Shown here one piece after another: positions 46,970 through 55,860 of a stretch of DNA of 64,000 nucleotides (within the stretch, counting starts at the first letter, position 1; each line of letters starts with the position of its first letter). The stretch is from Platycnemis pennipes. Its lineage: Eukaryota > Arthropoda > Insecta > Odonata > Platycnemididae. The position numbers and the translations under genes are program-made. The DNA is taken from assembly GCA_933228895.1 (NCBI GenBank), contig OW121856.1, forward strand, positions 110,459,027 to 110,523,026, in the 5' to 3' direction. Below the pieces are notes generated by a model, which was not told the DNA's origin, ran no database searches, and was given only the letters and a program-made list of their open reading frames with translations.

Positions 46970-49797
46970 GGGTCATTCCACCTCAATTCAACAAACGTTT
47001 GTCCCTTAGGGTCTCAGATTTTGATAAAAATTGGTGCATAGGAACAAAATCAACTCAAACTGAATACCCCCAAACAGTTTTGTGAAAAAAAATTTTTTGA
47101 GCGAATTATGCATGTTTTAATTTTTTCGCATTTTTAGCAAAAATCCGAGCCTTAAATCATATTATCACTTATATCTCCGCTTGTAATTGTCATACAGTAA
47201 TGATTAATAGCTCTTTCTAAAGCTAAATCTTTATTAAATGCAAATATATCAAGATAAAATTATTTTCTTCTAAACCCTATTGTTGTTAATTACTAATGTT
47301 TAAAAAATTGTTAATAAACTTTTCTCAAATACTCCATCTCAGAATCGGCCGAAACTTTATTTCCGTAATTTAAACATACCCAGCTTACTATTCCAAAAAT
47401 AAAATTTAGTGGCATTTCATAAATGCGTTTTTCATAAATATTTAAACATTTACCATTTTCTTTCGCGCGGCTTGTCGGCTTCCCCATTTGTGATACATGC
47501 AGCAGACACGCGATGCAAACCTAAAAATTTCCTGATTGCTCAAGGTTGTGGCTATATGAGATAAAAATATACTATAAACTATAAATGTTAACAACAATTG
47601 TTATTTGTTCTTTCACTTTTGAGCTAAATATTGAGTTGATCCAAATTTCTCTTGAATGTTTGCCCCAATTCAGCTTTTAGGCCGAGTTGACAGGACTAAA
47701 TTTTTTTCACTGCAGGAATTAGCTTCAGCAAATATTTCCTTGAGTTGACTTAGCATTTCACACCCTACTAACTCTTATGAGCCGAAGGAAGTTTTTGCTT
47801 TTCCCCATACTTTCCTGATTGCTCTTCGATAAACAGAAGTAATTTTATGAATTTTTTCTATAGAGTATTTTCTACTTCTCAATTTTTTTCTATTTACTGT
47901 GATATACCGATTTTGGATAAATTCAGGTTGATTTTCTAGCACAGATTGACGAGTTGAATAAGGTGCACCATCGTTCTCTCCTTGTGAGTCACTGTCATTG
48001 CTGGAGTTGTTTGTAGGTAGGGATACATGAGCCTCCGCAAATTGCAAACCAGAAGGCCCCGGTTGTGACAGTACTGCTTCTGCAGCCACAAGCTGCTCAG
48101 GAACGTCTTCTTGATGACTGATGGGAGACCTTGGTGTGTCACCTTCCGCGACTCTCTTATTCAGAAACACTCTGCACTGACGACACAATTTTCTGCCCTC
48201 GACCAAAAACATCACTCTAGCGCTGAAAATTTTCTATTTGTAATATTTGGCAGTAAGTGTATATAAATATAGCACTACGGATAATTCAAGGCAGTTTCAG
48301 TGGATAACAACAGTTTTTGACGCTTTGAATAGAAATCAAGAAACGATTTTTCATTGTTAACGCACGCTGTTTCCACTTTGACACCACTTCTATCCTCAAT
48401 GAGCTGCAGATCTCTTCGATACATTTAAAGACACTGTCTCGCGAACAATTTCCTCCTCTCACTTCGTCGATGGAGCAAATTTTGACAATTAGTTTAAAAA
48501 AACTATGTACGAGAAAAAAGAGAAGGCAGACAGCTCTTGAATAAGGAGATGCACACACGGTGACAGACCAAAACAAACTGACAATGAGACTTCTTCAGTG
48601 AATAAACGCGGCTGTCAACAAAAACATATGGAGCTAGATGGTCTTCCTTCAAGCTTTTAGGCACATACCGCAATGGGCAGAATTGGCCACCAACGGGGTC
48701 ATAAAAATAGGGTTCTGAAAGGAAGTGGAAAGGTTTTACCCTCTTGTCCTAATCCGTAGGTGCCATTAAATATTTCTTTTTAGAGAGAGCTACGTGAACG
48801 AAAAACGCCTCAATGCACGAAAAGCCACAGCTGAAGGCTCTCGACTCGAATTGAAAATGAAATGTGTTTGCATGGATAAAAATATTTGGACACTAAAATC
48901 AGCAGTAAATTTGTCTATAGAGATAAAAAGAGCGAGATAGCAAAAACGAAAAATTTTTTCTGCTAGAACAAATGATGCAAAAATTTCATTATTGTAATTT
49001 ATTTTCATTTCATTTCATAAATGAATTATACTTGAAGATTCTTAAAAAGTTTTTTCATAATAATTGTCACATATTTTTAGCCCAAATAAAAGTAAATTCG
49101 CCTGGAAACTTAAGTGGGGCTCAATGGTAAATTTCTCTACACACATCCATTTAACCGAACAAATAACAATTGTTGTTAACATTTATAGTTTATAGTATAA
49201 TTTTATCTCACATAGCCACAACCTTGGCAATCAGGGAAATTTTTAGGTTTGCATCGCGTGTCTGCTGCTTGCATCACAAATGGGGAAGCCGACAAGCCGC
49301 GCGAAAGAAAATGGTAAATGTTTAAATATTTATGAAAAACGCATTTATGAAATTCCACTAAATTTTATTTTTGGAATAGTAAGCTGGGTATGTTTAAATT
49401 ACGGAAATAAAGTTTCGGCCGATTCTGAGATGGAGTATTTGAGAAAAGTTTATTAACAATTTTTTAAACATTAGTAATTAACAACAATAGGGTTTAGAAG
49501 AAAATAATTTTATCTTGATATATTTGCATTTAATAAAGATTTAGCTTTAAAAAGAGCTATTAATCATTACTGTATGACAATTACAAGCGGAGATATAAGT
49601 GATAATATGATTTAAGGCTCGGATTTTTGCTAAAAATGCGAAAAAATTAAAACATGCATAATTCGCTCAAAAAATTTTTTTTCACAAAACTGTTTGGGGG
49701 TATTCAGTTTGAGTTGATTTTGTTCCTATGCACCAATTTTTATCAAAATCTGAGACCCTAAGGGACAAACGTTTGTTGAATTGAGGTGGAATGACCC
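46970..49797. mobile_element. Foldback DNA transposon with 641-bp inverted arms (2828 bp)
   Basis: Arms 46970-47610 and 49157-49797 are almost exact reverse complements, starting GGGTCATTCCACCTC. The insertion is in a LINE 3' UTR, and the intact relative at 16669-17201 shows the empty site ACTAATATATTAAT. The target duplication is short and ambiguous because of AT repeats (TA, AT or ATAT). The 1.55-kb centre holds a minus-strand ORF (47775-48215). I do not recognise the superfamily from the ends. Confidence 0.88.
47775..48212 (-). CDS. ORF inside the foldback element: Cys-containing N-terminal fragment, unknown
   Basis: The frame opens with an in-frame GTG at 48215; the first ATG is at 48212. 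A CAG acceptor (TTTTCAG|CGC) lies ten bases upstream of the GTG, so this is more likely an internal or second exon than a first one. Residues begin MFLVEGRKLCRQCRVFLNK (CxxC), followed by an acidic Ser/Gln-rich linker, and end with KKLRSRKYSIEKIHKITSVY. The layout (Cys motif, polar linker, basic KY(S)xEK block) resembles the N-terminal half of an uncharacterised protein family I recall from insects and cnidarians, possibly transposon-encoded; unverified. A second minus frame at 48286-48576 ends NCCYPLKLP and could be an upstream exon. No catalytic domain is present. Confidence 0.45.
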   Translation of the reverse strand: MFLVEGRKLCRQCRVFLNKRVAEGDTPRSPISHQEDVPEQLVAAEAVLSQPGPSGLQFAEAHVSLPTNNSSNDSDSQGENDGAPYSTRQSVLENQPEFIQNRYITVNRKKLRSRKYSIEKIHKITSVYRRAIRKVWGKAKTSFGS

Positions 49798-49906
49798 ATA
49801 TATTAATACTAATCCTATTTACTTTAATATGTAATGCATGTTTGGTGAGAATTCATCCCATGCCACACACCTTTATGGTGGCTTCCAGGGTATTATGTAG
49901 ATATGT
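49798..49906 (+). mobile_element. LINE 3' UTR end (family B), continuation after the foldback element
   Basis: ATATTAATACTAATCCTATTT, then CATGCCACACACCTTTATGG and GGTATTATGTAGATATGTA, completes the copy begun at 46284. It abuts the Copia 5' LTR. Confidence 0.8.
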
Positions 49907-50278
49907 ATTTGCGAGAAATTTTACATACGTGTCACTTACGGTGATAGCTATGGGGAAAAGTGTAGAATAACTCAGTTAAGCGATTCCATTTTTTGGTAAT
50001 CCGACGTTTTTTTAACACTTAACCCCAATGAGATACATTTCGTTATAACTCGATAACACGAGTACAGATTTTTGTCAGAATGGTGGACCTTTGGTGCGTT
50101 CATCCACATCAGTGAGTGGTGCCACCTATCAGGGATTATGGGAGGTGTATTGTTTTTTGTATTTTCTCTACTGCTGCCTAGCGATGTCGTGTAAATAAGA
50201 AATAAACAAAAGAAGTTGTTCTTCGTCGTATACAACGTATAGAGTTAATTTTGTACTTCAAATTCACCACGGCTAACA
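49904..50278 (+). repeat. Probable Copia 5' LTR (left edge uncertain)
   Basis: The right edge is set by TAACA immediately before the primer-binding site at 50279. The left edge is guessed at TGTATTTGCGAG, next to the LINE tail. The right third contains AAATAAGAAATAAACAAAAG, typical of a polyadenylation/R region. With no second LTR to compare, length and left edge are inference. Confidence 0.45.
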
Positions 50279-50292
50279 GGTTATGGGCCCAG
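50279..50292 (+). other. Copia primer-binding site for initiator tRNA-Met (internal)
   Basis: GGTTATGGGCCCAG is the exact complement of the anticodon stem-loop of eukaryotic initiator tRNA-Met (CTGGGCCCATAACC). Drosophila copia primes from the same internal half-tRNA, so this fixes both the element type and the LTR end. Confidence 0.85.
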
Positions 50293-50581
50293 AGACGTAG
50301 TGAAATATGAATATTATAGGTATTGAAAGAGCGTAATGAGAGCGTTTACTCGGAACCGATATCATCGAAATTTTGTACACGAAATTATATGAAGGAAACG
50401 AAAAAAGAAATTTAGTGAAAAAATTAATCTTCTAACCACAACCAGTCACTCATAAATCAAAAATTAAAGTAAGCAAAAGGTGACGCCCACCGAAAATGCT
50501 GCTGTGATAACATTGACGTCACTTTTCTCCCGTCCTTGACTGCTCGTATGGGAAGGGAAAGGGAGTGGAGGGGGATTCTCG

Positions 50582-51298
50582 TAGGCTTGTGCGATGACTG
50601 ATTTTGGTCATCGATTTTCGATGAAAAAATTTCATCGAAATGCTTCGATTACGATGGCTGTCATCGATCATCGAATAGAGTGTACACGATGACTCGATGA
50701 ATATCGATGAATGTCGATGGTCAATGAATGCCTATGATCAACGAATTACGATGATCGATGACTATCGACGATCGATGACTCGATGATCGGTTCAGATGTC
50801 TCGGTTGGCAGTTTGGTGTGGCTATTAAGTGAAGATTGAATTGGGTCAAACGTAATTGAGAAGGACAAGGCCTATTTATTTCAGAGCGAAACAAGCACCA
50901 AGTGACAAATTAAGCAAAAACTCTTTGTTGTGGTATAATACAATTCTCATATCCGCATTTCCATCGGTGAGTACAAGATGGTCGTCCAACACAACGTTTC
51001 CTGCATCGTTGAAGAACCGCTCTGATGACGTTGAAGTGGCAGGAATACAGAGGTATTACCCCGCGTATTTCTGAAGGCGGGGATACACATCCTTCCTGTC
51101 CCTATACCAATGTAGGACGTCCGAAGATTTGGATAAAGCTGGGGCCTCCTCGTCCTTGTGGAACTCCGTCAGGAAGAGGTCTTCAGCAGAGGTAGCGTTT
51201 CTCGTGTCAGCAGCGCATCACGACTCATCGACATCAATGATTCGCATCAACTCATCGACATCGATGACTTCGATTAATCGACTCATCGCACAAGCCTA
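50582..51298 (-). mobile_element. hAT element, copy 3 (717 bp), with transposase relic
   Basis: Ends TAGGCTTGTGCGATGA and TCATCGCACAAGCCTA are exact inverted repeats. A perfect 8-bp duplication, GATTCTCG, flanks it (50574-50581, 51299-51306). The undisturbed MITE copy 2 retains a single GATTCTCGG at the matching site, which proves insertion. The subterminal zones (50600-50790, 51200-51290) are arrays of ATCGATG-type palindromes. The ends share the pattern TAGG..TGTGCGAT with the elements at 5949 and 8905, so all three belong to one hAT group. Confidence 0.92.
50876..51196 (-). pseudogene. hAT transposase C-terminal dimerisation domain relic
   Basis: Minus-strand codons read TSAEDLFLTEF, then DVLHWYRDRKDVYPRLQKY, one stop (TAA after QKYAG), then YLCIPATSTSSERFFNDAG and ADMRIVLYHNKEF, ending with a natural TAA at 50876-50878. 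PATS-(x)-SER and the W...YP.L..(A)R.YL order are hallmarks of the hAT C-terminal dimerisation domain. Only this last ~105 codons remains; the RNase-H-like catalytic part is gone. Confidence 0.88.
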
Positions 51299-51657
51299 GA
51301 TTCTCGGAAGGTCTGCTCGCACAGATGCTGTCGTAACTGCTCCCATTGGCAGAGTCGGCTGTGTCCCCCCCATTGCGATAAGACAAAGTAGCTTCGCGGG
51401 CTCATTGGTGATTGGACGGAGTCGATATGCGAAAGAGGTTGCACCACGCCCACTTTTCCGAAAGGGTTAAAAACATCAGTTTTTCGCCGCTTATAACTCG
51501 AGAAATAATTGACGAATCAAAAAACGGAAAAATAAGGGTCTTTTTATTTTATCAGATTCGGCCATAAAAAATATGGTAAACGACCCCATTGCTATTGTAC
51601 GTAATAGTTTTTTGGCGGAAACGTGCACTGCACTGGCGAAGTACAACGGAGACCGAG

Positions 51658-52107
51658 ATGGAAAACGAAACGTCCTTGTTAACTAGCATCCTGAAGTTAA
51701 ATCGGAAACTGGAATGCTTGGAAGGCTAGAGTGAAGGAGGAACTTTAGGCGACGGAGGCATGGGAGGCAATTACTGGTTGTGGAGATAACGGCAGCGATG
51801 AAACCCCACAGCTTACGGCAGCTGAGACTACGAGGAGAAAGAAGGCGAACCTTGTCGCATTGGCTTCCATCATGCGGACTGTCGGGGACGAGCTCATTAA
51901 TGATATCACCAACTACGAAGTAGCATGGGAGGCCTGGCAACACCTAGAAAGAGTTTGTAGCGAAAATACTGAATATAGAGCTGCGGTGAAATTTAGAGAA
52001 CTAGCAAGTTTTCCGAAAATGCCAGAAATGACCATTCAAGGCTACTGAAACGCCATGATGAACATGAATAGAAATTTGGTGCGAAACGAATTAGGCCTCA
52101 CTGATAT
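51658..52107 (+). pseudogene. Copia gag, N-terminal part
   Basis: ATG at 51658 (METSLL-like start after an N), then a shifted frame with NWNAWKARV, a stop, EAWEAITG, and from 51850 KANLVALASIMRTVGDEL, YEVAWEAWQHLERV and KFRELASFPKMPEMTIQGY. This is the order expected of the Copia gag capsid region. It is interrupted at about 52108 (LGLTDIFL) by MITE copy 2. Confidence 0.8.
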
Positions 52108-52545
52108 TTTTTTATTGCCGAATATGATCGAGTTTGTAAAATAAAAAGACGCATATTTTTCCGTTTTTTGATTCTTCAATTATTTGTCGAGTTATAAGCG
52201 GCGAAAAACTGATGTTTTTAACCCTTTCGAGGGGTGCAAGTGCAAGGTGCAACCTCTGACGTATATCGACTTCGTCCAATCACAACTGAGTCCGCGAAGC
52301 TACTTCGCCTTATCGCAATGGGGGGGGGGGGGCACAGCAGACTCTGCCAATGGGAGCGATTGCGACAGGATCTGTGCGAGCAGGCCTTCCGAGAATCCCC
52401 CTCCACTCCCCCCTCCACTTGATTTATGAGTGAATGGTTGTGGTTAAAAGATTAATGTTTTCACTAAAATTCTTTTTTCGTTTCCATCTAACAATTTCGT
52501 GCGCAAAAATGCGATTTAGGTTCCGAGTAAACGCCCCCATTAGCT
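52108..52545. mobile_element. MITE copy 2 in Copia gag (inverted relative to copy 1)
   Basis: It runs from ATTGCCGAATATGATCG to GTAAACGCCCCCATTAGCT. It is the reverse complement of copy 1, with a ~120-bp deletion relative to it and a lost left terminus. It contains a 14-nt G run near 52320 and the empty target GATTCTCGG (reverse complement CCGAGAATC at 52388) of the hAT insertion found in copy 1. Confidence 0.75.
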
Positions 52546-52906
52546 GCGGTTTGTTTAACGGGATTCCCAAAAGAAAACGAAATAACAGTGGAGATTTTAA
52601 TTGCGCAGAAAGACAACCTAACAATGTCCATAGTAAAGCAAGTGCTGATCGAGGAAGCGGAACAAATGAAATTATATGGTTCACATCAAGCTTTGAAATT
52701 ACAGAAGATTTTACATGCCCAGCAACAACACCGGCAGTGAAAATGGGGGTAACAGTGAACATCATGGGACACGGGAAAGGAGAAAAGAAGGTGACTCCAA
52801 GGTTTACTGGTGTTATGCTTGTGGACTAAAGAATGACCATATTGCTAGGAATTGTCCGAAGGAGGAGGAGGAGGACGAGAAGAAGGAGAAAAGGAGCCAG
52901 TGGTAA
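52546..52906 (+). pseudogene. Copia gag, C-terminal part with zinc knuckle
   Basis: After the MITE the gag resumes: FPKENEITVEILIAQKDNLT, then KQVLIEEAEQMKLYG, and in another frame VYWCYACGLKNDHIARNC, a CX2CX5HX4C nucleic-acid-binding knuckle (one residue longer than the usual CX2CX4HX4C). An acidic/basic low-complexity stretch follows. At least two frameshifts. Confidence 0.75.
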
Positions 52907-52917
52907 AAAGGGAGCAC

Positions 52918-53298
52918 ATTGCCCTGTGCATGAAGAGGGTAACTAAGGAGGGTGATGGTGTTTGGATTTTGGACTGTGCTGCCAGTGACCGCATGACCAG
53001 CCGGGGAGATTTATTCACGGAATTCAAAGATATGAGTGGCTCTGTTGCAGTGGGAGATGGAGCACCGCTAAAAATAGTGGGGCAAGGGAAAGTATGTTTG
53101 CACTTGTCGGATGAGTGTGGAGAAGTAGATGCGACATTCTCTGACGCATTGTATGTGTCTGATTTGGAGGATAATTTAATTTCTATCGGTCAGTTGGAAG
53201 AAAGAGGAATGAAGTCAGTAACTTACGAGGGCAAACAGGAGTTGTTTCATGGAGAAAGGAAATTATTTGTTGCCCACAGAGTGGCCAGGTTATGTTAA
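52918..53298 (+). pseudogene. Copia protease region
   Basis: The frame encodes GVWILDCAASDRMTSRGDLF, the place of the aspartic protease motif D(S/T)GAS. Here the Gly is Ala and the Ser/Thr is Cys (DCAAS), so the protease is probably dead. The downstream pattern (ALYVSDLEDNLISIGQLEERG) is the normal flank before the GAG-pre-integrase domain. Confidence 0.8.
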
Positions 53299-53376
53299 TT
53301 AACGACAGTTAACTGTCTCGTTGTTGGAGAAATCAAGGAACAGCTAGAGTCCGTGAGTAAGGAGAACTGAATAACC

Positions 53377-54440
53377 CTGTCTGTGTGGCATGATAGACTT
53401 GGACACGCAACCATGGAGGACATATGGAAGTTGTACGTTTCAACTCAGCTGATGGATAAGAGTAAATGTGCCATGGACTGCATTCCCTGCGTTAAGGGGA
53501 AAATGAAAAGAGAGATGTTTCCTGTGGGAGACGGTAACCCGCCGACTTCCGTGCTTGAAAGGGTCCACAGTGATATTATAGGAGCCATAGTACCAGCATC
53601 TCACAGCCAGAAGAGGTACACTATTACTTTCATAGATGAGGCTACGAGATACAGTGCGTTACGGCAATTGCAAGGAAGTCGGAGGCTTTGGACGAATTCA
53701 AAAGGTACAAGGCAAGGATAGAATTTGTTCACGAAAGAAAAATAAAGGAGCTGCAGTCCGACAATGTAAAGGAGCTGACAAGCGAGGTCTCAAGGACTTT
53801 CTTGCATAATTGCGGCATCCTGAATGGAAACACTGTTCCGTACACTCCGCAGAAGAACGGTCTCACAGATCGGACCAACCACACGCTCTGCAACGCAATG
53901 AGACGCATGCTCATCCAGTAGGGTGCGCCGGTTGCCAGTGTTTTGGGCGGAGGCACTGATGACGGCCTGTCACCTCAGAAATCGGGGCCCATCAATGCCA
54001 CTGGGGCATCGTACCCCACTGGAAAAAGGTGTAAGGGTAGTGATCTGAAGGCAGCGGATTTTTCATACCTCAGGGTGTTTGGGTGTCAGGCATGGGTACC
54101 CAAAGAACATCAAGAGGGGAAGTTTGGTGTCAGGGCTGTCCAAAGCATGAAGCCTGGGTATGAAGAGGGCATAAAGGGATACCGTTTATGGGACATAAGG
54201 GATAGGAAGGTAAATGTTAGTACAGATGTAGTGTTCCGCGAGAGAATTTTCCCCATGCTGACACTGGAAGCCGAGCAACCACCCAAGGAAGGACCTACTT
54301 CGTTAGGGATGCAGGACGATGACAACCTTGGGGAGTCAGCAGATCCAGGGGAGGCTGAAGCAGCTGTGGTGGAACCAGAGCAGCACAAAGTAGAAGCAGG
54401 GGGAGTGCCAGCCGTTGGGGAGACAAGGAGAGGCAAGTGA
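53377..54440 (+). pseudogene. Copia integrase (GAG-pre-integrase plus catalytic core), frameshifted
   Basis: 53383: WHDRLGHATMEDIWKL with CIPCVKGK gives the HHCC zinc motif. VHSDIIGAI contains the first catalytic Asp. The frame breaks near 53665. From 53688, LQSDNVKELTSE holds the second Asp region (usually SDNGGEY; the GGE is VKE here) and PYTPQKNGLTDRTNHTL matches PYTPQQNG..ER, with Asp in place of the catalytic Glu region's ER. From 53943, another frame has DFSYLRVFGCQAWV and KGYRLWDIRDRKV, the C-terminal integrase flank. It cannot encode an active enzyme. Confidence 0.85.
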
Positions 54441-54630
54441 GGAGTTTACCGCCGAGGCAGGAGCGCCATCGAACGGAGGGGAAGACCACCAAGACGTGCT
54501 GCAGGGTCTCGAGGAGCTGCGCAGGGATCACGAAGCTCAAGGTTCCAGACTCAGTGGAAGCGGCACACAGCGCGGACATCAGGCAGCGAGATGGGAGGCA
54601 GCCGTGATGGAGGAGATGGAAACACTACAT
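54415..54630 (+). pseudogene. Copia linker before reverse transcriptase, truncated
   Basis: Frames in this stretch carry RRDHEAQGSRLSG-like and then RWEAAVMEEMETL residues, matching the W..AM..E...L segment at the start of Copia RT. The RT, RNase H and 3' LTR are missing because the sequence switches to a LINE tail at 54627. Confidence 0.6.
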
Positions 54631-54840
54631 CATCATCATCATTGGTCAACACTCCTAGGATTGGTTTGACGCAGCTTTCCACTCCATTCTTCTATCGGCC
54701 AACCTTTTCATTGTGACGTATTTCTTCTCTTTAACGTCCTTTACGACCTGTTCCATGCATCTCATACAAGGCCTGCCTTTTCCGCGAAAGCCGTGGGGGA
54801 GGAGAATCAGAAGTGCGATTGAGAGGGTTCTATATATACA
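54627..54840 (-). mobile_element. LINE 3' end (ATGATG-tail lineage)
   Basis: The minus-strand tail is (ATG)n (plus: CATCATCATCATCATTGG). The minus frame ends ADRRMEWKAASNQS just before it and carries GRPCMRCMEQVVKDVKEKK upstream. This GRP...VKD.KEK...W..AANQS ending is a LINE RT C-terminus distinct from the hexamer-tail LINEs. 5'-truncated near 54840. Confidence 0.7.
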
Positions 54841-55185
54841 TAATCCCTCTCCCTCCCCTCCAACCCCCTTCACACCCTCTCCCTCCCCTCACACCCTCGC
54901 CGCCACCCACTTCAGTTCCTCTCCGGCTGAGGAAGACTGCAGAGGCAGTCGAAAGCTTCACTGTTCTAAATGTGAGTGTCACGCTTTTTATATTTTTGTG
55001 TCTACATTTTTCGTGTGCTATCTTCGTATCTGTTTCATCGGCTCTTTTGAGTGCTACTTCCGTGATATATGTATATATATTTTGAGCCCTCGCGGTCCGT
55101 CAAGGATGGCAACGCAAGGGAGAAAGGGCTTCAGAGAAGCCACGACCATTGGTGAACCCCAACAGCACTAAAGCCGCGCTTGGCG
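54841..55185. other. Intergenic, no gene recognised
   Basis: A C/T-rich run (CCCTCTCCCTCCCCTCC-like) spans 54846-54910. The open frames across it are low complexity. Confidence 0.5.
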
Positions 55186-55860
55186 GAAAATGTTGGATAT
55201 TTCAGGCATATTTTCAAAATCTTGTACCTTGAACCTCAGTAAAATTGTAATCTTAACTAGGGATCCTGGGTAAGTAGTGGTCAGCGCAGTGGCCCGGAAA
55301 GTCAAAGGTCCGTGGTTCGATTCCCGGTCCAGGTGAATTTTTTCCCTTGGCAATTTATGTGAATTTCACCGCCGTTCACGCGGCATGCCCGAAATATCCT
55401 ACATCACTTTCAATGATTCACTAGGGCACTGGGGCACCAACAGGCAAAAATCAATCCGAATATGATTCCCTCATCAAGCAGTACACGACATCACATTGTT
55501 TTGAAATGCCAAGAGGTTTCAATATAATGATAAGAAAACACTTGTATCTCCCCTGAACATACTTGCATCCATTCCAGCCATCAAAAGACCCAGAATATTG
55601 AGAAAACGACAAGAAGAGCCGACTTATAACTCCACTAGCAACAAAGTTTTTCAGGTAGTTGTTGTACACAAGGCTCTGCTCAGGATGCCTGAATCGAATT
55701 TCCATGGCCACTGCGCAGACCAATACGCTACCCAGGATCCCTAATTCGCGTGGAAATTTTACCGAGGTTCAGGTGCTAAATTGTTTCGCATGGCCTTTAA
55801 TGTGAATTTCACTGCCGTTCACGCGGCAGGCTTGAAATATCCTACATGACATCAATGATG
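55186..55860. repeat. tRNA-derived SINE cluster forming an inverted repeat
   Basis: The plus copy has an A-box-like TGGTCAGCGCAGTGG (55278-55292) and a perfect B box GGTTCGATTCC (55314-55324). A minus copy ends at CTACCCAGGATCCCTAATT (55731-55749). Flanks at 55225-55275 and 55733-55790 are reverse complements around GGATCCTGGG. A shared body block, GTGAATTTCAC.GCCGTTCACGCGGCA, is repeated directly at 55360 and 55801. It is a rearranged pair of one SINE family. Confidence 0.65.

Larger units (their letters stand above)
50330..51593. mobile_element. MITE copy 1 in the Copia leader, itself split by a hAT element
   Basis: It begins AGCGTAATGAGAGCGTTTAC and ends GTAAACGACCCCATTGCT, a degenerate ~18-bp inverted repeat with the consensus AATGGGGNCGTTTAC. 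Inside, 51465-51570 is the reverse complement of 52115-52225, and 50340-50480 of 52425-52540. The hAT insertion occupies 50582-51306, leaving ~540 bp of MITE. No clear target duplication. Confidence 0.7.
49904..54630 (+). mobile_element. Decayed Copia-type LTR retrotransposon
   Basis: Order: probable 5' LTR, tRNA primer site, leader, gag, protease, integrase, then truncation within the region just before reverse transcriptase, where a LINE tail begins (54627). No 3' LTR was found. The leader and gag are interrupted by two oppositely oriented MITEs. Every coding segment has frameshifts or lost catalytic residues, so this is an old copy. Confidence 0.85.

Noticed and set aside
55168..55353. tRNA gene at the perfect B box
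   Set aside because: The A box and acceptor stem do not form a cloverleaf, and the body repeats nearby as a SINE.
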